Positions 37,990-49,693 of a stretch of 64,000 bases of DNA are shown here, one piece after another. The notes below the pieces were generated by a model that saw nothing but the letters and a program-made list of their open reading frames with translations, was not told where the DNA came from and did not search any database. The position numbers were made by a program, and so were the translations under genes. Numbering within the stretch: the stretch's first letter is position 1; each line of letters starts with the position of its first letter. Source of the DNA: Saxidomus purpurata (Eukaryota > Mollusca > Bivalvia > Venerida > Veneridae); contig JAFMSR010000007.1 in the NCBI GenBank assembly GCA_022818135.1, forward strand, positions 8,044,543 to 8,108,542, given 5' to 3'.

Positions 37990-38985
37990 CAAAATTGGGT
38001 ATGTTTGATATTCTCAATTCTTGCGGCCATCTAGTAAGCTCCCTAGATTTTCATGGAAACAACATAAAATCATCTGAGCCTAACAGCGATGAAATTGAAA
38101 ATATTTGATATTACTGTTAATTCTGGAATATACTGTCGATATGCTTTGTATTAGGCATATAATCAAAACAACATGTATGTAGACGGTTGTCCAATTTTCA
38201 CGATTTTGTACATTTGATTTTGTTTGACATTATCATTTGATCACTACATCTAAAATAGTAACTGCTAAAATTTTAAAGAGACTTTAGGTGAAAAGAAATA
38301 AAACGGGTTTTGGGTAAATCTTAACAAGAATGACAAAACATGACAGAAAAATGTTTATTTCCTTTTACTGCCATCTTGGATGTCATCTTGAATTACCATT
38401 GCAACAACATATCTGAGCATAACAGTGCTAACTGTTAAAATAATATTCATGTTGATGCAAGTTTTATCGTTATATGTCAAACAAATGATCTCAGTACAGT
38501 AAATATAAGACAAAATTTGTCTCCGTACAACAGACATAAAAAGGGCGGAACATGGTAACGTAATGTACATAAATAACGTCAAATCAAATATAGATCTAAA
38601 TCAGGATAACAAGTAAGCAAAATCAAACACTGAAGTACTAAAAATGTAGAGTCAGTTTGTGACGTAAGTTACTTAAATTGGATTTTCTGTTACGATGAAT
38701 GGATGGAATTTGGCAGCAGTCTAAAAGTTCTATTTGTCCTTCTAAACATAGAATAATACTGGAAAATAAAAGCAAGAAAGTACATGAGTCGGTTTAAGAA
38801 TTGTCATTGCTGCACATAAAATATGTAATTACTGTTGATTTGTTTCATTTTAGGAATATACCTTATATACATATAAGGCAAACTAGCGGCAGAAAAGGGA
38901 TTATTTGGTTGTTTTCTCCATTTAGGTAGCAATCTTGTAAGCCATCTTTGATAACCATGGCAACAACATATCTGAAGGCGTCAAT
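37990..38985 (-). repeat. inverted copies of the 354-bp satellite
   Basis: Minus-strand matches to the unit at 35195-36620 lie around 38000-38110, 38345-38430 and 38905-38975. Landmarks are the complement of CATGGTAATCCAAGATGGC, as in GCCATCTT..GATAACCATGGC, and ACAACATATCTGA. They are more diverged than the forward array. The forward and inverted arrays flank 36650-37720. Confidence 0.72.
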
Positions 38986-39034
38986 ATGTACATATAAGGC
39001 AAACTAGCGGCAGAAAAGGGATTATTTGGTTGTT
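38871..39034 (+). repeat. 43-bp exact direct repeat flanking an inverted satellite piece
   Basis: The same 43 bases, starting ATATAAGGCAAACTAGCGGC, occur at 38871-38913 and 38992-39034. Spacing is 121 bases. The second copy abuts the SGNH-containing remnant. Confidence 0.85.
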
Positions 39035-39075
39035 ATATGTGGCATTCCCTGTTTGATATTATTTTTGTTTTTTTT

Positions 39076-39532
39076 GGTGTGAGAGGCTTACGTTGGAGCA
39101 GTTTACGTCGCCAGATTGAGACCAAGGTGCTGTTTTCGCCCGCTCCTTCTCTGATTTGTATAAGTTTAGGTGGAAACGATCTAACATCCACGTCCATCGT
39201 TGAAATCAAAATTTTAATTCGCTCAGAACTGTCATACTTGCGCGATGCATTTCCCCCAGGCACTTTTGGTATGGATAGTTATACTACCGAGGCTCGTATG
39301 AGGTGGTGCATTGAATGGGATTGATACTATTGAGCAAAAACGCCGTCGCACAAATAGAATAGGCCGGCAAATGGTTAGTTCCGGCGTAAAATTCGATATT
39401 GTTAAGCCGGATATCGATACCAAATCTGCATTTTTTCGGCAGGATGGTGTGCACCTGAACGAAGTCGGATTAGAGTTCTTTTTAGACTATATCAAAGATT
39501 CTATTTTAAAAAATATTTATGTCGATCGCTAG
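39076..39532 (+). pseudogene. SGNH-hydrolase domain fragment of the DIRS-like element
   Basis: Frame to 39324 encodes VRGLRWSSL and ICISLGGNDLTSTS. After a frameshift near 39305, the frame to 39532 encodes KRRRTNRIGRQM and FRQDGVHLNEVGLEFF. GGND and DGVHLN are block III and block V of SGNH/GDSL hydrolases; the block I serine motif is missing because the 5' part is replaced by unrelated sequence. Such a domain is known from some DIRS/Ngaro-type and other retroelements, with unknown function. Confidence 0.62.
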
Positions 39533-40475
39533 AATTTTGGCGGATAAATTTGTCAATTTACTGTGGCGGAAAATTCTGTCGACCGGGAGGTGAACGGACG
39601 TAATGAGTCGATGCTTGTTATAATTTAACTTTCAAAATTTCAACTCGTCTGTGGCTACTGTTTCTGTGCTGGAGAAACCGCTAAGGAATGGGTATCCATG
39701 GTCTGGAATCTAACTTTGCCGTGTTTTGTCTATGTATCTATGAAAAGTGTCATACAGTCTTCCAGTGTTTGCGGTGACTGGACAGCAGTAAGATTTTGCC
39801 CTAGTACTTGGCAATTCCCAGCTAGCCTTGCTGTATCTTGCCTTGCTTTGCCTTGCCTTGCTTTCAATTTTATTGTACTGCCTTGCATTACCTTGCCTTA
39901 CATTGACGCGGACTGTGGTTTCTATTCTCTTCTTGGTAATGGTAATTTGGTGTTCAATAGTCCGATGTTTTGCAGTTTCATCTTGGGAGTCAATTTGCTC
40001 ATATTAACAAGTTGCGTGTAGCATGTCTTCACCTTTCGGTCGACGGGATTTTACACTTAAAGACTATTCATGGAGTGACCCTGTTTAGTCTTGAGCGGCC
40101 GATTATATCCACTTTCAAATATTGAATCACTTTCAAATATTGAATATTTTGTGTATTACTGGCAACAAATAAATTGTTGTTCTAAACATAGTTGAATATG
40201 TTACACTGCATTTAAATGCTACGCAAATAAAGAATATACTGCACGAGATGTATCTGTGTTTATTTCGAGTAATAAGATAAATACAATTTCAAAGAAGAAC
40301 CTACGGCGAAAAATGTCTGTTTTTACCACAATTAAACAATATTGAGGCTTTCTGTAATAAATCGCATCCACCCATTAATTGTACAAGAACAACTCTACAT
40401 ACATGTAGATTATTGAATGGTTTACGGTACTGCAGTATAGTTTAAACCGTTGATTCTATCGATGACTGGAAATGC
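39533..40475. other. noncoding 3' tail of the mobile nest and intergenic DNA
   Basis: Contains a CTTGC-rich low-complexity patch (39826-39902) and AATAAA-like signals near 40165-40230. A frame at 39698-40021 follows the CTTGC patch and does not look like a protein. Confidence 0.45.
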
Positions 40476-40627
40476 ATAGTATCTCGTGCGCACGACTTAG
40501 TAACTCGTGCGCACGACTTAATAACTCGTGCGAACGACATAGTAACTCGTGCGCACGACTTAATTATCTCGTGCGCACGACATAGTATCTCGTGCGCACG
40601 ACTTAGTATGTCGTGCGCACGAGATAA
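40476..40627. repeat. array of seven TCGTGCGCACGA mini-palindromes
   Basis: CTCGTGCGCACGAC recurs about every 21-22 bases with TTAGTAA/ATAGTAT spacers; the third has CGAACG, and the last is inverted (GTCGTGCGCACGAG). The whole array can also fold end to end. Confidence 0.9.
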
Positions 40628-43189
40628 ATAAAAACATGCACATGTCACCTCTGTGCCACCGTAATAAACACTTACAACAGTTTCACTTTGACCCCTGATA
40701 TGCAAATTCACAGTGCGGAATATTGAATTACTGTTTACAAAAACGAAAAAGTTAGTAACTGTTGACTCCAACTCATATTGAATTAATTCACAAAACATAA
40801 TTTGAAGACGTTAAAGAAACAAATCTTTATAACGCATTGGACACAAATGATCAACAAGCAACAGGGGCGTGGCTGGCTTGGAAAATACAGTTAGTAGAAG
40901 GGGTTGAGGGAGCATTGATGTTCCCCCGAAAATGTTGAGATTCTATATCGCAACAGCTGACGTCTTAGGCATTCTGGAGCCTATTTTAACGAGAAACAAA
41001 CCCATAATTATTGCAGTTTTTCTCACGGTAAAACGAGTTTATTCACATGCATGTGCTCATAAAAATCTTAACAAAATTCAAATAAATATTCCCAAAATCA
41101 TATTCAAAAATGAACAGAAACTGTTTATCATCGCTAGGATAATTCTAGAAATAAAGCTTTAGACGGACATATGCAGAAACCAACAGGAGAAAAACATATC
41201 TTATGAATTATTGAGGCCTGGTGCATGGTAACTGTGACCTCTAGAATGTTTAAGTTCAAATTAAAATGTTTTCTTTAATTTGTTTTATTGTTATACATTA
41301 TCATGCTGATTTAACCGTTCAAGTATTTTTATTCAGTAATAAGGGAAGTAACAGATTGGCCCTCGTGTCGTAATCTTTTATGGAGTTGTGTTTGATTAAC
41401 AACAATATGTATGCCTTTCGCAATGACTTTTAACCGACGGAATTGACGTATCCTTGGTAATGTAACGGTATGTGCATAGTGGAAATATGTTTCGCAGAAG
41501 TACGCACACCGTGTTCAAACATTTGTTTCTATCATAGCTTTGTGTTTTTTTCCTAACAAAACTTTTGTGGGAAAACTGTACACACAAAGGGTATTTATTT
41601 TACCTCAAGGTTAAGTGAAAGACAAGGGATCCATTACAGTACAATCACAGATTGAATCTGTTGAATGGATGCCTATGATCACAAATTAATTTATCTCCGT
41701 CCTAACCTGTAATGTAATTTTATTCCTCTGCTTCTGTTTTCTGCACTTAGTGTTTGATATACAGCATATTCTGCGAGGTTAAAATTAACAAACTGATATA
41801 TTTTCCCAATCAGACTCCATCGACATGCTGTATTAAGATTTTGAAAAGCTTTAACCCTAAGCACTTCAGATTTGGGAGATATTTGCTTTAGTACATTTAT
41901 CATAAATTCTCAAGAATTAAACTATTCCTAAAAGGCTTCGAAACCTGGCTCAGTTTAACTGATCGAAAATGGTGACATTTTGATATAATTGTGTTCCAGC
42001 TGTCAAAAGATAGTGGTCTTTCAGAATAATCCGTATACTAATTGGGCACAAATGGTACGTTCTGGCACAAGTATCCCTAACTACATTTTCAAATGTATTA
42101 CAGTAACAGTAACTGAAATATAGAACATATCAGTAACAATATTTCCATCAGCATCTGATCTTTAACCATCTCGGAATAACACATGTAGCAAGATGCAGTT
42201 TTAAGACAAATGGATTCGTACATTAGCTTGAAATATACTTTGTCACTTCAGTGCTAACAGTATAATGTTTTCACAAAAACAAATATGTATTTAATCTATT
42301 TAATCAATGGATACATTTGTCCTTCGGTGAACAAGTTAGGGCATTGCTGCACAGATGTATTACACAGTTCATCTCTTCTTTTCGTCACATTATCTACGAC
42401 TGATGACTTTTACGGTCCAATCTAGGATACTTGTTGAATTCATAAATTAAAGTGTTTTTCATTCTAAAATACTTGAGTAAGTACTTAACTCATACCATTT
42501 ATTTTTTTCATCAGAATATCTACGTGACAACACCCGTGTTTGTTCTCTATATTGCTTAATCTGACTTTGTGCTTGTGTACATTGTATATGAATTTTATAA
42601 TGTTTTATGCAGCTTATCTTATTAATTTTTCAACAAGTTTGCCTGTATGTTGCCACTGGTAGTATAAATTAGTTGAAGGTTTTGCAATATTGACGAAAGG
42701 GCATGAATCAGCCCATCCCCACTCGCACTATTATTGTACCGGTTATGTATTTCTTGAAACGTTTTATCTAACCATAAATAAGTGAAGACGCTACAGCAAA
42801 AACAGTACAACGAGCAGCGTCCTGTAAATTGCTATAAATTCCGCAGGATTATAAATACAAATGAAGTAACAAATCAGATTCAGGGTGTCCGAGCGAACCA
42901 AGATCTTGGGTTTTCACAAGTAAAAAAGAAACAAATTTGAGTTTCCTCATATCTATGTCATGTACGTCAGTTTTGACCCAATAAAGTGTTGACTAGTGTA
43001 TCACGATAATCACAACACCTGCAGTACAGTCAAAATTAATCATTATCGATGGTCTTTAGTAAGCGAGAAATGGTTGCAGGCGGAGGGCTTCAAAGCGGAT
43101 TCTGTGCCAATTAGCCACGAGAAAGCATCTAGCCATCACGGTTCGGAAACATGTATACATATATTCATTTCGGAACAATTGGTAATTAG
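40628..43189. other. intergenic between mobile nest and ApeC unit B
   Basis: AT-rich, no recognised gene or RNA. The frame at 42996-43214 (WSLVSEKWLQAEGFKADSVP and more) looks more protein-like than its surroundings but matches no family I know. Confidence 0.4.
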
Positions 43190-43246
43190 AGATTTCTTTC
43201 AATTAATGGTTTAATTATTCTTATCATTTTATTTTACTTTCTTTAA

Positions 43247-43771
43247 GGTAACTTGTTCAAAACAAAATGGCCACCAGTAAAAATGAATCTATTTCTAAAA
43301 TGTAGTCTGGTGGCCTTTGACATAATACATAAACAAATTACTGTTATAGAAGCTTTTGGAACCTGTATTGGTGTGTTTTGTTGCAAATATTGTTAAAACA
43401 TGTCATTTCAGTTCTTAGGTTACTTACATGTACATGAAAAATATCCAATTTTTGTGCAAGTTTCCTGACAAAGTCAAATGATGAAATTATTCAAACTGGC
43501 ACTTATTTACTAGTTCAATGTCTGCTCCAGATGCTCAACCATAGAAATAGTTGAACAGTTCTTTCTGGAAATTGGAAATTTTTCATGTAAGTAACCCAAG
43601 AACTGAAATGACACGTTTTAACATATTTTGCAACAAAACACACTAAAAACAGGTTCTTAAAGCTGATGTAACAGTAATTTGTTTGTGTATTATGTCAAAA
43701 GACCACCAGACTTCATATTAGTAATAGTATCATTTTTTCACTGGTGGCCATATTGTTTTGGACAAGTTACC
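43247..43771. mobile_element. TTAA-flanked 525-bp foldback MITE upstream of ApeC B
   Basis: The ends are GGTAACTTGTTCAAAACAAA on the left and the complement of GGTAACTTGTCCAAAACAAT on the right. Inverted repeats of roughly 200 bp run inward with scattered mismatches (ATGGCCACCAG, TTAGGTTACTTACATG). TTAA flanks it at 43243-43246 and 43772-43775. Unit A shows the uninterrupted site CTTTAAGCCGACAATATGG near 17502. Confidence 0.9.
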
Positions 43772-44978
43772 TTAAGCCAACAATATGGTAATCAGTACAT
43801 TGACGATACAGATTATATCATTTATTTTATATAACCTTTTGGTATGTGCTTGCATACTTATCGTCAATACGAATTGTATTATGCACTAATTATCAGCTGA
43901 TCATGATGATGGCGCGGGTATATTACATACCTTAAAGGTCATTCGGTATCTTTTTGATTAGATAATGAGTAGATATCTAAAGCGTAATACTTTTCAAACA
44001 TCATTATTTCAAGGTTTAACATTTAGTATAGAAGACATTTTACATAAAACATAAAGCAATTTAATATCAACAAAGTACTGAGGATCTTAATGTTCAAGTG
44101 TTTAATAATTATAGTCTCAAAAGGTAGGACATTTTGCCATTATGATTAATGTGTTAGTGAATTTACATTCTTTGAAATGTTTAACTATTCTTACAGTTAA
44201 TTTCAGTTCAAGTGTAGTTTCTTATTACTTCTATAACACAGAAGTGTTTTTACACTTGGGCAACTCACAAAGACTACTTTCTTTTGAACTGCAAAACGCG
44301 ATATATCTCATACATTGTCAAGATATACATGTTGTACATTTGAGAGCTGATAAAAAACAAACTGACGGATAGCTTCACAAACGCAAAGCAAACATGCATT
44401 TACATCAGAACATATGATGTACATCTAAAAACCTTTGAACATTCAAACACCCAAAAGTGTATTGAATGGGCGTGCTGTCGGTATTCTCATTTTCACTATA
44501 ATACAACAACGTTTGCAAGACTATAAACATACCCCCCCCCCCCCCCCCAGCTCCACCGACAAGTACGCTAGTGACAAAATCAATGGTTTCTGCAATACAT
44601 TAGGAGAAACCAAAAACACCTGTACTCCTTATACTAAAATATTCAACAGTACATAACCCCTATTGCAATAACGTACTCACTCACATAATGGAATAGAAAC
44701 TTGTGAAGTCCTGAGCTTGGCATGCATTGCAACATCAATCAGAAAATGACATGCTGTTCAAAGGCAATCAATTTACACGGAAAGCTCTTCAGATTATTCA
44801 CTTTATGTCTTTGCCTCGTAACGAACCTTCACAAAATTGAATACAATTTATATAGTAAATGGTTTAAGGGATAATGTTTCGATGTAGATATTATTTCATT
44901 ATAGTATGTGACAAAATGTTATACAATGCAATGAAATGCAGTTATCACAATTTTTTAAAACAGACCATTTAGTTCAAA
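43772..44978 (+). other. upstream region of ApeC gene B
   Basis: Conserved in patches with 17500-18579 of unit A. Contains a run of 17 C at 44532-44548 that unit A lacks. No promoter element could be assigned. Confidence 0.5.
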
Positions 44979-45209
44979 ATGAAAAAGTTTCATTTGTGCT
45001 TGGCTCTACTAATCGTTTCCATGGTCACACGTGTCCATGGGGACTATGACTGTGTGTGTAACTACGCTGTTGAGAAAGCGGTCTATCCTGCAACAGATGT
45101 CGATGCTCAGCCCGTCGGATTTTTGTATGAGTTTGATTGCAAGCCTACATTAAATGAAAAAGAAAGTGTAAACGGACAAGACTTCTTTGGTATACAGTAT
45201 GAAAAACAG
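44979..45209 (+). CDS. ApeC B exon 1: signal peptide and N-terminal module
   Basis: 77 codons. Signal core LCLALLIVSMV, cleavage likely after RVHG, mature start DYDCVCNY. The Met codon sits in the context TTCAAAATGAAA, the same as in gene A, which supports this start in both. Confidence 0.9.
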
Positions 45210-48200
45210 GTAAAATCGTTATGCTGCTCTTTTTTCTTGTTTCCTTTTCCGGTATCATTATTAAGGCTCTATATGTGACTTTAAATCTAATAAGCAAGAA
45301 GACTAGTCTAGATCTAGTAATTAAAGTGTCAATGAAATTACATTAGACACGATGACGCAAATACAAACTCAAATTGGTTTGTAGGAAGGAATGATTAAGT
45401 TTTGATTGCTTAGATTGTCTGAAAGCATTCTTAAATGCGCTAAAGAATGGAATAAAACAAGGCTGTAAACATGAATTTAACAGTGGGCTGTACCTTTTGT
45501 AAAAAAATATTTATATAGGAATGACACACCTCAATTCGTGAATTTACAATTCGTTTCAAAAGTTATTTAACAGAGCATGTATTATTCTAGACACCCGAAA
45601 ATATGCGATTAATTTTACAGGCAGGATATATAACAAAATCCCAAGATGTTCAAATACAAATCTGCCCGGGCGCTCTACCTGATGCAGATCTTAGTAAGTA
45701 CAATAACAAAATAAGGTCGTATTCAAATTTTAATAATTGTTTCCAAATTATTTTTCAAAGAAATTAATCTCACTTTCAAATTTGTCCTCTCCATTTATGT
45801 TTTATTGCAATGTGTTGAATTTCTGCAATAAAATGTCTTATTTATTTCATTTTCATAGTGATAAATTAATATATGTAACTAGTGATTTCTCTTGGAAAAG
45901 TATCAAAGAAATTTATTGTGTTGAATTATTTCGTTTTTATTACCAAACCTATAGTTCCAACCACAGCAACATCTACAACTACAACAACGCCCACAACAAC
46001 ACATACGACCACTCCAACAACAACAACTACAACTACAACCAGTCCCACAACAACACCTACGACCACGCCCACAACAACATCTACAACAACGACCACGTCC
46101 ACAACAACATTTACGACCACGCCCACAACAACACCTACGACCCCGACCACTCCAGCAACAACACCTACAACTACGACCAGTACTACAACGCCTACCACAA
46201 CAACAACTACAACTACACCAACGACAACCAGACGAACAACGACTACTAAAAGGCCAACCACTAAAGGTATATATGCACTTATTACAACTGCAAGCATTAC
46301 AGATGAATTTTATTTTGTTTCAATGACCATCGTGTTTTGGTTGCTTCGCTGACAACTAGGTACACAGTATCAGTACAGTTCCTGCTTGCTTGTCTTTTGA
46401 AAAACCTAGCCTTGTTGAAGCTTTTGAGGGACAATTGAAAGACGTTTCTTATTAAAAAAAACTAATCTCAAATTTTGAAACGTTAGTGTATTTATTTTTC
46501 CACCTACAAGTTTTTTCTCCAACACGACGCATACTTGCATTTAAAATTAAAAGTTCATTCAGTAGGTTGGTTAACTGCCTATTTAATTTTTATTGTTTAA
46601 AAATCTGATTAATTAAAACGTTATTTATTCGTAATGGGTGTAGCTGATGGAAGAAATCGTGTTTTTATGATTCTTAATATATAACTATAAATATAATTTA
46701 GTTCTGTTATGTATTCTAGATACACAAATAAACAGGTAAGTCTGTCTTTCATATCTCAGATCTAACATAAATACAATATTCAATTAGATAAAAACTTTTT
46801 TATTCTCATTCTTTATTGTTTTATTCTTTAATTTTCTATTCGGACCTTCAGCTCCGCTAACATGGCCAACAGGAACCTATGGTCTTATGCAGACAGCACA
46901 GGGATGTCCGGCTGGTAATACAAGATGGGTAACAGGTTGGCGGAAACAGGACACGGAGGATCATGATGCACATAATTATTTCACTTCGGGCATTCAACAC
47001 TATTTAGGAGGTAGCATTTATTCTAATCTAGTCTTGAATATACGCAAGACTGTCTTGATAAATAGATAGACGCGTCAATTTGAAATTAAAGAAGTATAAA
47101 AGGGCATAAATACAAATGTGTTAATAAAAGAATAAGTAGATAATTAGTAGATATGTCGAGCGAGAACATGTAAATTATAAATATTGAACCTTAAGGTGAT
47201 ATACATTAATTCTAAGCATAATATATATTATTTGGTTTTTTGACGTAGTATATGGGGATATATTACCCGCCTAGATTATTATCACACGAGCGGTTAGGCG
47301 AGGGTGACATTAAGTCGAGGCGGGTAATATCAAAAAACAAATAACAATTTAATTATCCTTCCAATTTCTTAAACTGTGATGGGTTCGGTTCATTTTTAAT
47401 TTATTTAACGGCTGAACGTAAGAAGACCGTCAAATACCCTAAGGGTTATGATACCCCAATGTCACTTCGTGACGTCACTTAATATGGTCACAAATCAGCA
47501 CGTACTATTACATTGACGTAATTTGCGCGAACACTCTCACATTTGGCGTGGGGTACAATGACGGGATATGTCAAGTGTATATTATCGGCTTGCCCGTTAA
47601 TATCAATATCTATTTACGTGTCATTGACCAATCAAACGGCTGGAAATTTCGTGGAAGGGACGAACGCGCTACCACTGCACCAAAGCTGTTCCACTTATGA
47701 ATTGGATTTTAATAATCGTATCGTAGACATCATAAGCATCAAGTAATAGAGACAAAGAAACCCCCTGCAACGCATCGCTAAATAACATTTACCCTCTCAA
47801 CACAGTCCTCTTATCGACACCAATGCACTGGTTGTGCTTAAAGTGTTGTTGTTCCTTAATTTTGTAGGTGAATTTCAGAGCAACAATCTAGTGACAAGAT
47901 TTTGTATAAAAGATACCACATGGTCGAGTGCACATGACAAGCCATGGCCAAGAGGATCATACTGTGTACTAAAACACAAGGCGTGTCCTTCAGGTATGGG
48001 TAGAAATATAAAATAGCAGTTTTAAATATAGATATTGAACGAGGTAGCTTTTAGAGATATTCAATCACAATAGTAGTCCCTGCAATATACACTTAAAGGC
48101 CCAATACTAAGCCCCTGACAGGAATATTTTTTCATCACGTATTTTCATGTTGTATCTAATAATTGGCTGAAACAAGTTATATAAGTAAGACTTTGGCAAT

Positions 48201-49654
48201 AATGAAGTGCCACTTTTTGCAAAAATGCAGAGATATAAACATTAAACTCTTGACTGTGTTCAGCAAAACAGCAAAAAGGCCATCAAGGTCATTTTAAGTT
48301 TATATATGCCTTCGTAAAGTATTTCACAACGGTCGCTAGAAATTTGAGCAAAATAGCTTGCCAATCATTATGTTTTTATGACATATTTTAAGACATGTGT
48401 TGACTTTTGAAAAATTTGACGCGTATTTTCTTTTGATATTGTATGTTTAATACACAAATAATGATAGTAGCTGTGACTGAAATATTTTACTTGTTACACC
48501 TTTATTTATAGTCTCTAATATTTCAGAGAGTATTAATTTCTATATTTTCAAATAAAAGGTCTTTGGGATCTCTAAACATGATGGTCGTTATAAGACCACT
48601 TTTTACTTATAAAGGAGTTATGAAATAGTATCAGTTGTCAATCACACCCTAGATCTCATTGGCCGCCGTGACTGACCTACTTTTTGGCAACCAATCAAAT
48701 TCAATCTTTAGCAAAAACTGGCTGAAAATTACAGTCAGGTAAATCTCTCCTATTTTTGGACACAGAAAAACACTTTTGAGAGGTATAGGCAAGGTGGGAG
48801 ACACGCCAAGGTCTCATCCACAAATACAAGCTAACATAGTTGCTCTTATGGACGGACCTTTATAAAATTTGCTTCAATTCAATTCAATTCAGTATCAGTT
48901 GTCCTTGTGATCTATCATTAACAAGGTCTAGATCCCTAGCTTAAAGGATACCAACATAACCCTTAAAGACAATTTAACAATGCTGTGAGATATATGGCTG
49001 CAGGGGGCCCAGGCAGACCTGTGTATTGATAGTAGGGGTCTTAGCCAATGACAGATTACTTCTGGTTTCCATAATTAGCAACTATAAAGCTTCTTTTCCA
49101 CTAGCTAGAAGTTGATATGTGATAGATTAAATTTTTAAAATAGTTTGGTCAGGTTTACATTTTATTTTATATCTTTCTCAAGCAAAACATTTTATTTTGA
49201 TAAAACTTTTCAATTGTCACACTAATCTCTAAAGTGATGATTAGTTTTCTGCAAAACAAACTGTGTTCAGGATATCAAACCTTGCTGAATATGCCTAGGA
49301 AATCAAATGTGAAATATTGAAGTAATGCTTTATGTGATAATAAAACAACACTTTTATTGTTGGATAATAAACTGATTTCTTTAATAAAAATGTGAAGGAT
49401 ATAAGCACTAAACCAATTTATCTTTACAATGAAATGTATCGTCTGTTTATTATATAAACGTATCTAATATGTTATTAATATTAGTATAATTAATTTAGTG
49501 TGTATGATTTGTGGTGTATGTGTGGTTTAAATGTATGTATGTTATGTTTCCTTTTCTCTTTTCTTTTCTTGTTCTGAAGGCCATATGAAAATAAGTTATG
49601 TTTTGAATGATTATGATTCATAATGTACCTTTTATGTAACCTTCGTAAAATAAA

Positions 49655-49693
<39 letters not shown>

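Larger units (their letters stand above)
31811..40250 (+). mobile_element. decayed DIRS-like tyrosine-recombinase retrotransposon with nested inserts
   Basis: The order of parts is gag-like, reverse transcriptase, RNase H, start of tyrosine recombinase, foreign DNA, then an SGNH-hydrolase fragment and noncoding 3' sequence. DIRS/Ngaro-type elements carry RT-RH and a tyrosine recombinase instead of an integrase, and some animal lineages add an SGNH domain. Several frameshifts and stops, plus the 35.1-39.0 kb interruption, show it is inactive. The outer limits are approximate; the right limit is taken from the AATAAA-containing tail near 40200-40250. Confidence 0.65.

Noticed and set aside
39698..40021. 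107-codon frame with Cys/Leu/Pro repeats
   Set aside because: Built on a CTTGC low-complexity patch in the noncoding tail of the mobile nest.
42996..43214. 72-codon frame with WSLVSEKWLQAEG
   Set aside because: Looks protein-like for a short stretch, but no family is recognised and no splice or paralog support exists; left as intergenic.
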